A model generated the notes under the pieces. It ran no database searches, was not told where the DNA came from, and saw nothing but the letters and a program-made list of their open reading frames with translations. Made by a program: the position numbers and the translations under genes. Source: an uncultured Clostridia bacterium (GTDB lineage: Bacteria > Bacillota > Clostridia > Oscillospirales > Ruminococcaceae). From it: a stretch of 64,000 nt of DNA. Of the stretch, positions 9,243 through 17,529 are shown one piece after another. Numbering within the stretch: position 1 is the stretch's first letter; each line of letters opens with the position of its first letter. The stretch is from the NCBI GenBank assembly GCA_945923775.1, contig CAMELR010000001.1, forward strand, positions 62,001 through 126,000, in the 5' to 3' direction.

Positions 9243-10183
9243 GCGCAGCTCTCCTTTCCGGGCGCGGGCTGTGAAGCCCCGCGGGAGCATTTCAGCACCT
9301 CTCCTATCACCGACCACGCCGCAAGCAGCATAACTCCCATTCTGAACGCCGAAGCCAGCGACCACACCGCGCATGCAGCTCCGTCAAGCCGCTTGAACAG
9401 AACGATGTCCGCAAGCGAGCCGGCGGCGGCTATCGGGTACTCCGACATGCTGTAGTACTCGCCGAGCACCGCCCCGAAGAACACGCAGAACAGCGCGGAG
9501 CAGACCGCCCCAGCCGCCGCAAAGCAGAACCCCGCGGCTCCGAGCTTTTTCTGATCTGCGCTGCTGCGGCGGCGGACATACGGCAGCAGCGCCGCGAATA
9601 CGAGGTACTCCCCGCTGCGGCAGAAACGCTCGATAACATCGGTCAGGAACAGCGCCGTGCTCCATTCCGGGAGTTCCCTTCCGAAATCCATATAAGGGAT
9701 ATCCGCAAGTATCAGCAGGACAGTCACGATCCCCGCCGCCCACAGGAACAGCACTCCCGCCCGGGCGAGAGCCTCGCCGCCCTTCACCGCGGCGTACACC
9801 GCAAACGCCGCCATCAGCATGGCTATCAGGAGCTGCGGAGTTTTCAGCAGCATATTTCTGCGCACAAACCCGGAAGCGTACACCGCAGTTCGCACAACGA
9901 ACCCCGCCAGGAGCAGCGCGGCTCCGACCGCCGCGACCCAGCCCAGGAAGCGGTTTTTACGCCATGCCGCCGCGTAGAATCCACCACCCTTGCAGGCGTA
10001 GATAAGCACCGGCAGGGCTATCAGGAAGCGAACCGCCTCGGCGGTAAGAGCCGCCGCCAGACCGCTCCCGCCGAAGCCGCCCTTTGAGGGGTACACCAGC
10101 TCGGCGGAGACCCTCATCAGCAGGAGTATGCAGAAAAGCTGCGCCGCGCTTATCTTATGCGAATTTTCACTTATCTCAGGCAT
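9239..10183 (-). CDS. gerAB: Spore germination permease, GerAB family
   Basis: Membrane subunit of the germinant receptor, a distant amino-acid permease relative that binds the nutrient signal. The 314 residues contain about nine hydrophobic segments and begin ISAAQLFCILLLMRVSAELVYPSKGG, a family-typical first helix. It is somewhat shorter than the common 360 residues. It overlaps gerA at its start and gerAC at its end by a few bases, so the three subunits are translationally coupled. Confidence 0.9.
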   Translation of the reverse strand: MPEISENSHKISAAQLFCILLLMRVSAELVYPSKGGFGGSGLAAALTAEAVRFLIALPVLIYACKGGGFYAAAWRKNRFLGWVAAVGAALLLAGFVVRTAVYASGFVRRNMLLKTPQLLIAMLMAAFAVYAAVKGGEALARAGVLFLWAAGIVTVLLILADIPYMDFGRELPEWSTALFLTDVIERFCRSGEYLVFAALLPYVRRRSSADQKKLGAAGFCFAAAGAVCSALFCVFFGAVLGEYYSMSEYPIAAAGSLADIVLFKRLDGAACAVWSLASAFRMGVMLLAAWSVIGEVLKCSRGASQPAPGKESCA

Positions 10184-11678
10184 TCTGACCTCCGCTAAGT
10201 TCGCTGCCGTTAAGCCCCTGTACCGTGACGTCGCCCTTCTGGAGGCGCTTCCAGCCCGCGCGGAACAGCATGTCCCGGGAGCTTCTCGGGTTAAACGGGG
10301 ATATCGGCGCCATATAGGGCACGCCGTAGGTGTTCAGCGAACACATCTTGATTATAATTACGCCCGCCGCGAGCAGCAGTCCGAAAAGCCCGAAAATGCC
10401 GCCGGCAAGGATATAGATGAACCTCAGGATAACGGTGCGCTCGTAAAGCGCTGGTACAACGAAGCTGCAAAGTCCGCTCAGCGCCACCACAAGCACCATC
10501 GGAGCGCCGACCAGTCCGGCGTTGACCGTGATATCGCCGATAACTATGCCGCCGACAACGCCTATCGCGTGGCCTATCGGGCGCGGGAGCCGTATTCCTG
10601 CCTCGCGGAGTATCTCGTACATAAAGTGGATAAGCAGGCATTCCGCCATAAGCGAGAACGGTGCCGCCTGCTCCGAGGCTGCGAGGTTCAGCAGCAGCGA
10701 CGACGGCAGCAGCTCCGGGCTGTAAGATGCTATCGCAACGTAGGCTCCCGGAAGGAACAGCGTAATGAAGTACGCCGCCAGCCGCACTATCCTGATGAAA
10801 AGCGCGTAGAACGGCTTCTGGGTGTAGTCGTCCAGGGTCTGGAAATTCTCTATAAAAAGGTACGGAACGGTCAGCGCGAACGGAGTGCCGTCCACGAGTA
10901 TCCCGACCCGCCCTTCGTAGAGCTTCGCCGCGAAGGAGTCCGGACGCTCGCATGTGCCGCACTCCGAGAAAAACCAGCCGCCGCTGCCCTCGAAAAATGG
11001 CTGCAAATAGCCGCTCTCGAGTATCGTGTTGAGCTTCACGGTTTTGAGCCGCTTCTTTACGTCCTCGAGCAGCTTCGGCGACACCTTGTCGCTGAGATAG
11101 CACAGGCAGATATCCGTGTTGCTGCGCTCGCCTATCACCATCATCTCGAACACCAGCGTCGGGGACTTTATGCGGCGGCGTATCAGCGCCATGTTGCGGC
11201 GTATCACCTCCACGAAGCCCTCGCGGCTTCCCCGGACGTTCAGCTCCCCGGAAGGCTCGTCCACCCCGCGCGAGGGGTACCCCTGGATACCGATGGCGAT
11301 ACCCCGGGAAGTGCCGTCCACAAGGACTATCGCGAAGCCGCTCTGCATTTTCAGAACCAGGTCGCCGATGTTCAGTACGTCAAGCTGCTCTGCGGCTATC
11401 AGCCAGTCGTCGAACAGCCGCGACATTATCTCCTCCGGCGGTAGCTTTTCGGAATTTCCGGCGTCGTTCAGCTTTTTGTAGATGAGCTGCGCGAGCGTGT
11501 CCGTGTCGGCCATTCCCTCGCAGGTCACGACTGCTATGCGCGCCCCGCACAGCGTACCGGTCTTTATTATCACATCGCTCGAGCCGCCGGTTATTCCCTT
11601 TAACATCACAAGATTGCGGTCGAGCGATTTCGCAAGCGGAGTGTCCGACGGTATTGATGTGTGTACGTTTTCAGACAA
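10176..11678 (-). CDS. gerAA: Spore germination protein GerA family (receptor A subunit)
   Basis: Largest subunit of the germinant receptor. The 500-residue protein has a soluble N-terminal domain (to about residue 290, with GDLVLKMQSGFAIVLVDG and SREGFVEVIRRNMALIRRRIK) and a C-terminal membrane domain of about five helices. The start is a TTG at 11678 with AAGGGG nine bases upstream. First gene of the gerAA-gerAB-gerAC operon; its presence implies that the organism makes spores. I could not identify a clear sigma-G promoter. Confidence 0.95.
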   Translation of the reverse strand: MSENVHTSIPSDTPLAKSLDRNLVMLKGITGGSSDVIIKTGTLCGARIAVVTCEGMADTDTLAQLIYKKLNDAGNSEKLPPEEIMSRLFDDWLIAAEQLDVLNIGDLVLKMQSGFAIVLVDGTSRGIAIGIQGYPSRGVDEPSGELNVRGSREGFVEVIRRNMALIRRRIKSPTLVFEMMVIGERSNTDICLCYLSDKVSPKLLEDVKKRLKTVKLNTILESGYLQPFFEGSGGWFFSECGTCERPDSFAAKLYEGRVGILVDGTPFALTVPYLFIENFQTLDDYTQKPFYALFIRIVRLAAYFITLFLPGAYVAIASYSPELLPSSLLLNLAASEQAAPFSLMAECLLIHFMYEILREAGIRLPRPIGHAIGVVGGIVIGDITVNAGLVGAPMVLVVALSGLCSFVVPALYERTVILRFIYILAGGIFGLFGLLLAAGVIIIKMCSLNTYGVPYMAPISPFNPRSSRDMLFRAGWKRLQKGDVTVQGLNGSELSGGQNA

Positions 11679-11729
11679 ATCTGTATTCCCCTTTCTGCCG
11701 TTTTCTCGTGTTATTTTATCCTTATATGG

Positions 11730-11758
11730 TTGATTTATTCAGGGATTTATGGTACAAT
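11730..11758 (+). promoter_or_regulatory. Promoter of HD hydrolase gene
   Basis: TTGATT (11730-11735), 17-base spacer, TACAAT (11753-11758), 46 bases before the start codon. Confidence 0.6.
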
Positions 11759-11804
11759 ACTGTCAAAAGAATAAGGCTGCGAGTTCAGATTGTGAGGTAA
11801 TTAT

Positions 11805-12305
11805 ATGATACAGAAGCTCACCGAAAAAATGATAGAGTACTACACAGGCGACCCAAAACGCATTCAGCACTTTATAAAGGTCCACGCGTTCTCACGGTAC
11901 ATCGGGCTGCGGGAACAGCTTCCGGAGCACGAACAGTTCCTGCTGGAATGCACCGCGCTCGTCCACGATATCGGCATCAAGCCCGCGGAAGCCCAGTTCG
12001 GGGAATGCGGCGGAAAGCTCCAGGAACGGCTGGGGCCTCCGGAGGCGGAAAAAATGCTGAAAGAGCTGTACTTCCCCGCCGGCGACATTGCACGGATCTG
12101 CTACATGGTAGGTCATCACCACACCTACTCCGGAATCGACGGTATGGACCTCCAGATACTCATTGAAGCCGATTTTGTAGTAAACCTGTTCGAGGACGGC
12201 GCTTCGATGGACGCAGTACGGAGCGCCTGCGAAAGGATATTCCGCACGGAAAGCGGAAAGGCTCTGCTGCGAACGGTTTTCGGCATTCCGGAGGAGGAAG
12301 CATGA
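11805..12305 (+). CDS. HD-domain phosphohydrolase
   Basis: A 166-residue metal-dependent HD hydrolase of unknown substrate. Metal ligands are seen as H23 or H27 region, HD in ALVHDIGIKPAEAQFG (near residue 50) and the HHH of ICYMVGHHHTYSG (near residue 105), with a downstream Asp in LIEADFVVNLFED. Similar proteins are often annotated as predicted HD superfamily hydrolases or small nucleotide phosphatases. Its stop overlaps the start of the following lipase-like gene by four bases, so the two are cotranslated. Confidence 0.85.
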   Translation: MIQKLTEKMIEYYTGDPKRIQHFIKVHAFSRYIGLREQLPEHEQFLLECTALVHDIGIKPAEAQFGECGGKLQERLGPPEAEKMLKELYFPAGDIARICYMVGHHHTYSGIDGMDLQILIEADFVVNLFEDGASMDAVRSACERIFRTESGKALLRTVFGIPEEEA

Positions 12306-13738
12306 GATTTATCGCGTGGCTCATAACACTGGCGGAAAACTCCGACCGCATAGCCGAAGCCGCCGCTGACTGGCTGCGTGCAAAACTGGGAGGTCACACA
12401 GACATGGTTGTCAGGATAGTTCATTTCCTGCTTATCACCGCGGGTATCTCAAGCCCTCTGCTGATGTATTTTGCGGGAGCGCCGCTGCCGGTGTACATTC
12501 TGGTCTACACCGCGTTTTTCACCTATCTTATAGTATACTGCATTTTCCCGGAGCTGAAAAAATATCCCACCTTCCGGCTCAGGATACTCGCCGACGGCAC
12601 CGAGCAGATACTCGCGTTTTTCGTGACCGGAATAGCCTGCCTGGGTATCGCCGCGTACACGATTTGGGCGGCTGTCTGCAACGTTATTCCTGTGCTGACG
12701 GCGGTCTCGGAGGGTATCGTGCTGTTCTGCGCCGAACTCGTGATTTTCTGGAACGGTATAATAAAGGTCTACTGCACGTCTGTACAGCTCGGGCTGAAAT
12801 ACCGCGTGTGGGGTATCGTGCTTGGCATGGTGGTGCCCGCCGACCTTGTAATGCTCGCGCTGATATACCGCATAACCCGCCGGGAATGCGCATTCGAGAC
12901 CGAAAAGGCGCTGCTCAACAAATCCCGCCGCGACGATCAGCTATGCCACACAAAATACCCGCTGCTGCTCGTGCATGGGGTGTTCTTCCGGGACAGCAAG
13001 CTGATGAACTACTGGGGGCGTATCCCGGCGGAGCTCGAGGCAAACGGAGCCGAAATTTTCTACGGCGAACAGCAGTCAGCGGCTTCCGTGGAAGACAGCG
13101 CCGCTGAACTCGCCGCGCGTATCGAGCAGCTCGTGCAAAAAACCGGCTGCGGCAAGGTGAACATCATCGCGCACTCGAAGGGCGGGCTGGACTCAAGATA
13201 CGCTATTTCGAAGCTCGGCTCGGATAAATACGTCGCTTCCCTGACCACGATAAACACTCCGCACCACGGCTGCATTTTCGCGGAGTACCTCCTGAACACC
13301 GCGCCGGAGAAATTCGTTAAAAGCGTTGAGAAGATCTACAACTCCGCGTTCAAGCGCCTCGGCGACCCCGATCCGGACTTCCTCGCGGCAGTCACCGACC
13401 TCACGAACAGCCGCTGCGAGCAGTTCGACCAGGACACCCCGGACGCTCCCGGCGTGATGTACCAGAGCGTAGGCTCCCATGCGCGCTGCTCAAAGAGCGG
13501 GCGGTTTCCGCTGAACCTCTCCTACCCCATCGTGAAGAAATACGACGGCGACAATGATGGTCTGGTAGCGCTGACATCCGCGCCCTGGGGCGAGGATTTC
13601 ACGGTGCTCCACCCCACAGGAAAGCGCGGTATCACCCACGCGGACGTGATCGACCTCAACCGCGAGAACATACCGGGGTTCGATGTCCGGGAATTTTACG
13701 TGCAGCTCGTAAACAAACTCAAGGTGAGCGGGTTCTGA
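12302..13738 (+). CDS. Membrane-anchored alpha/beta-hydrolase (lipase-like)
   Basis: The 478-residue protein combines an N-terminal region with about five hydrophobic segments (residues 35-200) with a C-terminal alpha/beta-hydrolase domain from about residue 215. The domain starts YPLLLVHGVFFRDS (oxyanion region) and has the nucleophile elbow IAHSKGG, the AxSxG form common in bacterial lipases. Candidate Asp is in YDGDNDGLVAL and His in ITHADVIDL. It overlaps the HD gene by four bases. Probable lipase/esterase acting at the membrane; the substrate is unknown. Confidence 0.8.
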   Translation: MRFIAWLITLAENSDRIAEAAADWLRAKLGGHTDMVVRIVHFLLITAGISSPLLMYFAGAPLPVYILVYTAFFTYLIVYCIFPELKKYPTFRLRILADGTEQILAFFVTGIACLGIAAYTIWAAVCNVIPVLTAVSEGIVLFCAELVIFWNGIIKVYCTSVQLGLKYRVWGIVLGMVVPADLVMLALIYRITRRECAFETEKALLNKSRRDDQLCHTKYPLLLVHGVFFRDSKLMNYWGRIPAELEANGAEIFYGEQQSAASVEDSAAELAARIEQLVQKTGCGKVNIIAHSKGGLDSRYAISKLGSDKYVASLTTINTPHHGCIFAEYLLNTAPEKFVKSVEKIYNSAFKRLGDPDPDFLAAVTDLTNSRCEQFDQDTPDAPGVMYQSVGSHARCSKSGRFPLNLSYPIVKKYDGDNDGLVALTSAPWGEDFTVLHPTGKRGITHADVIDLNRENIPGFDVREFYVQLVNKLKVSGF

Positions 13739-13848
13739 TTTGCGCCGGATAGTAAAAACAGCACGGAAAATCGTACAAATCTATCATCTTTAATTATTTC
13801 GGCGGAAGTTTCGCAAAAATCCCGCTTTTTTATTGTACGGTTTGACGC

Positions 13849-13876
13849 TTTACTTTTTCGGAATTTCTGTTATACT
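13849..13876 (+). promoter_or_regulatory. Promoter of GH13 gene
   Basis: TTTACT (13849-13854), 16-base spacer, TATACT (13871-13876), about 50 bases before the start. Confidence 0.6.
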
Positions 13877-13881
13877 ATAGA

Positions 13882-13895
13882 TGTAAACGGTTTCA
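13882..13895. promoter_or_regulatory. cre-like catabolite-repression operator
   Basis: TGTAAACGGTTTCA matches the Gram-positive cre consensus TGWAANCGNTNWCA at every fixed position and sits five bases after the -10 box, where bound CcpA would block initiation. A local LacI-family regulator of maltose genes could use a similar site. Confidence 0.8.
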
Positions 13896-13925
13896 CCGTA
13901 ACGAAACATTCAAAGGAGAACGATC

Positions 13926-15464
13926 ATGAGTATTACAAAGCAGCCCGAATGGCTCAATAATGCAGTATTTTACGAAATATATCCCCAGTCCTTCAACGAC
14001 ACCAACGCAGACGGCATAGGCGATTTCAACGGAATCATCGAAAAGCTGGACTACATCAGGGAGCTCGGCTGCAACGCCATCTGGATCAATCCCTGCTTCA
14101 AGTCGCCCTTCGGCGACGCCGGCTACGACGTGGAGGACTACTACACCGCCGCTCCGCGCTACGGCACGAACGAAGATCTCGCCCGGGTATTCTCCGAGGC
14201 GCACGCACGCGGAATGCACGTGCTGCTCGACCTCGTGCCGGGTCACACCGCAGTCACCCACAAGTGGTTCAAGGAATCCATGAAGGCAGAGCGCAGCGAA
14301 TTCACCGACCGCTACGTCTGGACTAACAGCATCTGGGAATCCCCCGAGGGAATGGGCTGTATCCGCGGTATCTCCGACCGCGACGGCTCCTGCGCTGTCA
14401 ACTTCTTCTCCCACCAGCCCGCGCTGAACTACGGATTCTACAAGCCCGACCGCGACTGGCAGCAGCCGATGGACGCCCCCGGCCCGATAGCCACCCGCGA
14501 GGCTCTCAAGGACATCATGAGATTCTGGCTTGCGATGGGCTGCGACGGATTCCGCGTCGACATGGCTGGCTCACTTGTAAAGCACGACGAGGACGGCAAG
14601 GGCACTATCGCGCTGTGGCAGAATATCCGCGAGTTCCTTAACAAGGAGTTCCCGGACGCCGCTATGGTCAGCGAATGGGGCGAACCGGACAAATCTCTCA
14701 TCGGCGGCTTCCACATGGACTTCCTGCTGCACTTCGGCCCCTCCCACTACAACGACCTGTTCCGCTGCGAGGAGCCGTATTTCTCCAAGCGCGCAAAGGG
14801 TTCCGCCAAGGAGTTCATCGAGGCTTACAAGGCGAACTACGCCAAGACCGACGGCAAGGGTCTGATCTGCATTCCCTCCGGCAACCACGACATGGACAGG
14901 CTTGCCCGCACCCTCGACGTAGACGAGCTCCGCGTCGCGTTCGCGTTCCTGCTTTCTATGCCCGGCGCTCCGTTTATCTACTACGGCGATGAGATCGGCA
15001 TGCGCTACGTCGAGAACCTGACCTCCGTTGAGGGCGGCTACGGCAGAACCGGCTCCCGCTCCCCCATGCAGTGGAACAAGGGTCTGAACGCAGGATTCTC
15101 CACCGCTCCGGCTGAAATGCTGTACATTCCGCAGGATCCCGCCGCTGATCGTCCCGACGCCGAGACCCAGAGCAGCGACCCGGCTTCCCTGCGCAGCGAG
15201 GTAAAGAAGCTCATTGCGTTCCGCCAGGCTAACCCCGCGCTGCAAAGCCGCAGCTCCATCGAGTTCATCTCCGACGGCTACCCGATGGTCTACAAGCGCT
15301 CCGACGGCTCCCAGACGATCGCCGTGATAATCAACCCCTCCGCCGAAAAGGCTGAGGTCGGCGGACTTCCCGGAAAGCTGGTTTACACAGTCGACGGCAA
15401 GGCTGAACTCATCGGCGGTAACATTAAGGTCGACGGCTGCACCGCTGCTTTCGTTGAGCTTTGA
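13926..15464 (+). CDS. GH13 alpha-glucosidase / alpha-amylase family protein
   Basis: Cytoplasmic (no signal peptide) glycoside hydrolase family 13 enzyme of 512 residues. The (beta/alpha)8 catalytic residues are visible: nucleophile Asp in DGFRVDMAG, acid/base Glu in MVSEWGEP and the transition-state site SGNHDMDR. The start resembles oligo-1,6-glucosidases (VFYEIYPQSFNDTNADGIGD), and SPMQWN is shared with them and with trehalose synthases. Likely cleaves short imported alpha-glucans. Strong GGAG site, own promoter, cre box and terminator mark it as a single-gene unit under catabolite control. Confidence 0.92.
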   Translation: MSITKQPEWLNNAVFYEIYPQSFNDTNADGIGDFNGIIEKLDYIRELGCNAIWINPCFKSPFGDAGYDVEDYYTAAPRYGTNEDLARVFSEAHARGMHVLLDLVPGHTAVTHKWFKESMKAERSEFTDRYVWTNSIWESPEGMGCIRGISDRDGSCAVNFFSHQPALNYGFYKPDRDWQQPMDAPGPIATREALKDIMRFWLAMGCDGFRVDMAGSLVKHDEDGKGTIALWQNIREFLNKEFPDAAMVSEWGEPDKSLIGGFHMDFLLHFGPSHYNDLFRCEEPYFSKRAKGSAKEFIEAYKANYAKTDGKGLICIPSGNHDMDRLARTLDVDELRVAFAFLLSMPGAPFIYYGDEIGMRYVENLTSVEGGYGRTGSRSPMQWNKGLNAGFSTAPAEMLYIPQDPAADRPDAETQSSDPASLRSEVKKLIAFRQANPALQSRSSIEFISDGYPMVYKRSDGSQTIAVIINPSAEKAEVGGLPGKLVYTVDGKAELIGGNIKVDGCTAAFVEL

Positions 15465-15483
15465 GCCATTACAATTTCACTGA

Positions 15484-15510
15484 GGGCTGCATTAAGTTGC
15501 AGCCCTTTTT
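15484..15510 (+). terminator. Terminator of GH13 gene
   Basis: GGGCTGC/GCAGCCC stem (15484-15505) followed by TTTTT. Confidence 0.9.
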
Positions 15511-15570
15511 GCTATGTCTTTTCAGGAATGCGACTATACCAGAATTTATATATAAATAAGTAATTTTCTA

Positions 15571-15599
15571 TTGACTTATTCCGGGCATTGTGGTAGAAT
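15571..15599 (+). promoter_or_regulatory. Promoter of GH9 gene
   Basis: TTGACT (15571-15576), 17-base spacer, TAGAAT (15594-15599). Confidence 0.7.
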
Positions 15600-15677
15600 A
15601 ATCGTGTATTGACATACGCCCGGTACATGAAAATCACCCCAGATCCGGGCAAAAAAACAACACATGAGGTATTGCAA

Positions 15678-17339
15678 ATGAACAATGCTGACATAGAAAG
15701 CCCCCGTCCCGAAAGGCTGGAAGCCTCCTTCCGGATATTCGTCGACCAGGCGGGCTACCTTCCCGGTGCGGAAAAGACTGCGGTTTTCACATTCCCTGCG
15801 GGTTATTTCTCGGTGGTCAACGAAAAAGGGAGAATCTGCTTCTCGGGAGTTCCTATCCCGGCGGGTGCTGACGAAGCCTCTGGCGAAACGCTGTTCAAGG
15901 CGGATTTCAGCCGCCTGACCGCCCCGGGGACTTACCGCGTTACAAGCGGGGCGGATTCCTCGACGGTGTTCCGTATCGGCGCGGACGTCTACAAGGACTG
16001 CTTCGACGACTGCATGAAAGCGTTCTACTTCCAGCGCTGCGGCTGCGCCCTTGAGGAGAAATACGCCGGAATGTGGGCACATGAAAAGTGCCACTCCGCG
16101 CCGGCGGTGCTTTGGGAGGATCACTCCGTAAAGCTCGATGTTACCGGAGGCTGGCACGACGCCGGGGACTACGGAAAGTACGTCACCGCTGCCGCCGCCG
16201 CACTGGCTCACCTTCTCTATGCGTGGAAGATGTTCCCGGAGGTGTTCCGCAGACAGGATCTGAATATTCCCGGCAAACCCTCAAATATGCCTGATATACT
16301 TATAGAATGCCGCTGGGAGCTTGAGTGGCTCCTGAAAATGCAGCGATTCGACGGCGCGGTCTGGCACAAGGCTACCACCGCGAAGCACGCCGCCTTTGTA
16401 ATGCCCGAGGACGACCGCGAACAAATGTACGTGCTTCCGGTCTCCTCCAGCGCTACCGCTGACTTTGCGGCTGTCACCGCGCTGGCTTCCGGAGTGTACC
16501 GCGAGTTCGACAAGGCGTTCTCCGGCAGGCTGCTGAAAAGCTCCTGCGCCGCCTATGAATGGCTTGAGAGGTACCCGGGATTCATCGGATTCGACAACCC
16601 CGAGGGGTGCGAGACCGGCGTTTACGGCGAGCGCAACGACCGCGACAACCGCTTCTGGGCGGCTGCGGAGCTGTTCGCAATTTTCGACAACGAGATGTAC
16701 TACACCAGACTGCTGAACCTGCTGAACGAGAATTTCAGCCTGACTTCGCTGGGATTCGCTTCGGTCGGAGGATTCGGCTCGCTGGCTCTGCTGCTCCACA
16801 ACCGAGGGAACGCCGCGGTGCTGTCAAGGCTGAGATCCGCGTTCCTTGCGAAAGCCGAGGAGCTGGCGAAGGTCTGCGACTCAAACGGCTGGGGAGTTTC
16901 GCTGAAACCCGACCAGTACAACTGGGGAAGCAACATGAGCGTGCTCACAAACGGCATGACGTTCCTCATCGCGGACTACCTCGAAAAACGCTCTATCAAC
17001 GGCGACCCGCATTTCCGGAAGTACGCCGCAATGCAGCTCGATTACATTCTCGGCGTTAACGCCACCGGATACAGCTACATCACCGGGACTGGCAGCCTGT
17101 GCGTGAACTACCCACACCACCGCCCCGCCCACGCCGATAAGGTAGAGGAGTGCATTCCCGGACTGGTCAGCGGCGGCGCGAACAGCCACCTCGACGACAA
17201 ATTCGCCCGGGCGCTCATTCCGAAGGGGACTCCACCGATGAAGTGCTTCTCGGACAACATGGAGTGCTACTCCCTCAACGAAGTCACGATATACTGGAAC
17301 TCCCCGGCGGTTTTCCTGCTGGCGGGTCTTACAGAATAA
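15678..17339 (+). CDS. GH9 family glycoside hydrolase (cellulase-like), no signal peptide
   Basis: An inverting beta-glucanase family enzyme of 553 residues. An N-terminal Ig-like CelD_N domain (about 15-110, beginning FRIFVDQAGYLPG) precedes the (alpha/alpha)6 barrel. Catalytic motif GGWHDAGDYGKYV holds the base Asp, HHRPA is GH9 signature 1, and ECYSLNEVTIYWNSPAV is signature 2 with the acid Glu. The start at 15678 follows GAGG; the longer open frame has no signal peptide either. Without secretion signal it probably acts on imported cello-oligosaccharides, like intracellular GH9 exoglucosidases. Confidence 0.93.
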   Translation: MNNADIESPRPERLEASFRIFVDQAGYLPGAEKTAVFTFPAGYFSVVNEKGRICFSGVPIPAGADEASGETLFKADFSRLTAPGTYRVTSGADSSTVFRIGADVYKDCFDDCMKAFYFQRCGCALEEKYAGMWAHEKCHSAPAVLWEDHSVKLDVTGGWHDAGDYGKYVTAAAAALAHLLYAWKMFPEVFRRQDLNIPGKPSNMPDILIECRWELEWLLKMQRFDGAVWHKATTAKHAAFVMPEDDREQMYVLPVSSSATADFAAVTALASGVYREFDKAFSGRLLKSSCAAYEWLERYPGFIGFDNPEGCETGVYGERNDRDNRFWAAAELFAIFDNEMYYTRLLNLLNENFSLTSLGFASVGGFGSLALLLHNRGNAAVLSRLRSAFLAKAEELAKVCDSNGWGVSLKPDQYNWGSNMSVLTNGMTFLIADYLEKRSINGDPHFRKYAAMQLDYILGVNATGYSYITGTGSLCVNYPHHRPAHADKVEECIPGLVSGGANSHLDDKFARALIPKGTPPMKCFSDNMECYSLNEVTIYWNSPAVFLLAGLTE

Positions 17340-17347
17340 ATACAAAA

Positions 17348-17504
17348 GGTCACCTCTAAAAACCTCGTTTGAGTGAAAATGTGTATAGCACACCGACTGC
17401 TTCTTCAAACCTCCTCGTAAGGCATACAGCCTTACTTCGTCGGCTTTCATCGCATTCGGCGCACTCTACCCATTTTCCCTTTTCAAACCGGTTTTTAGAG
17501 GGTC
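17348..17504. repeat. MITE-like imperfect palindrome
   Basis: Arms 17354-17385 and 17467-17500 are imperfect inverted repeats (tips CTCTAAAAACC and GGTTTTTAGAG), with a further hairpin TAAGGC/GCCTTA inside (17418-17434). A GGTC flanks both sides (17348-17351, 17501-17504) and may be a target duplication. It fills the whole gap between the GH9 and SGNH genes and may also act as a terminator. No coding capacity. Confidence 0.6.
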
Positions 17505-17529
17505 CCAAAAAATAATTGGAGAAAATAAA

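Noticed and set aside
9239-10183. Germinant receptor as pseudogene because two subunits are short
   Set aside because: All three frames are intact and translationally coupled; shortness may be a lineage feature.
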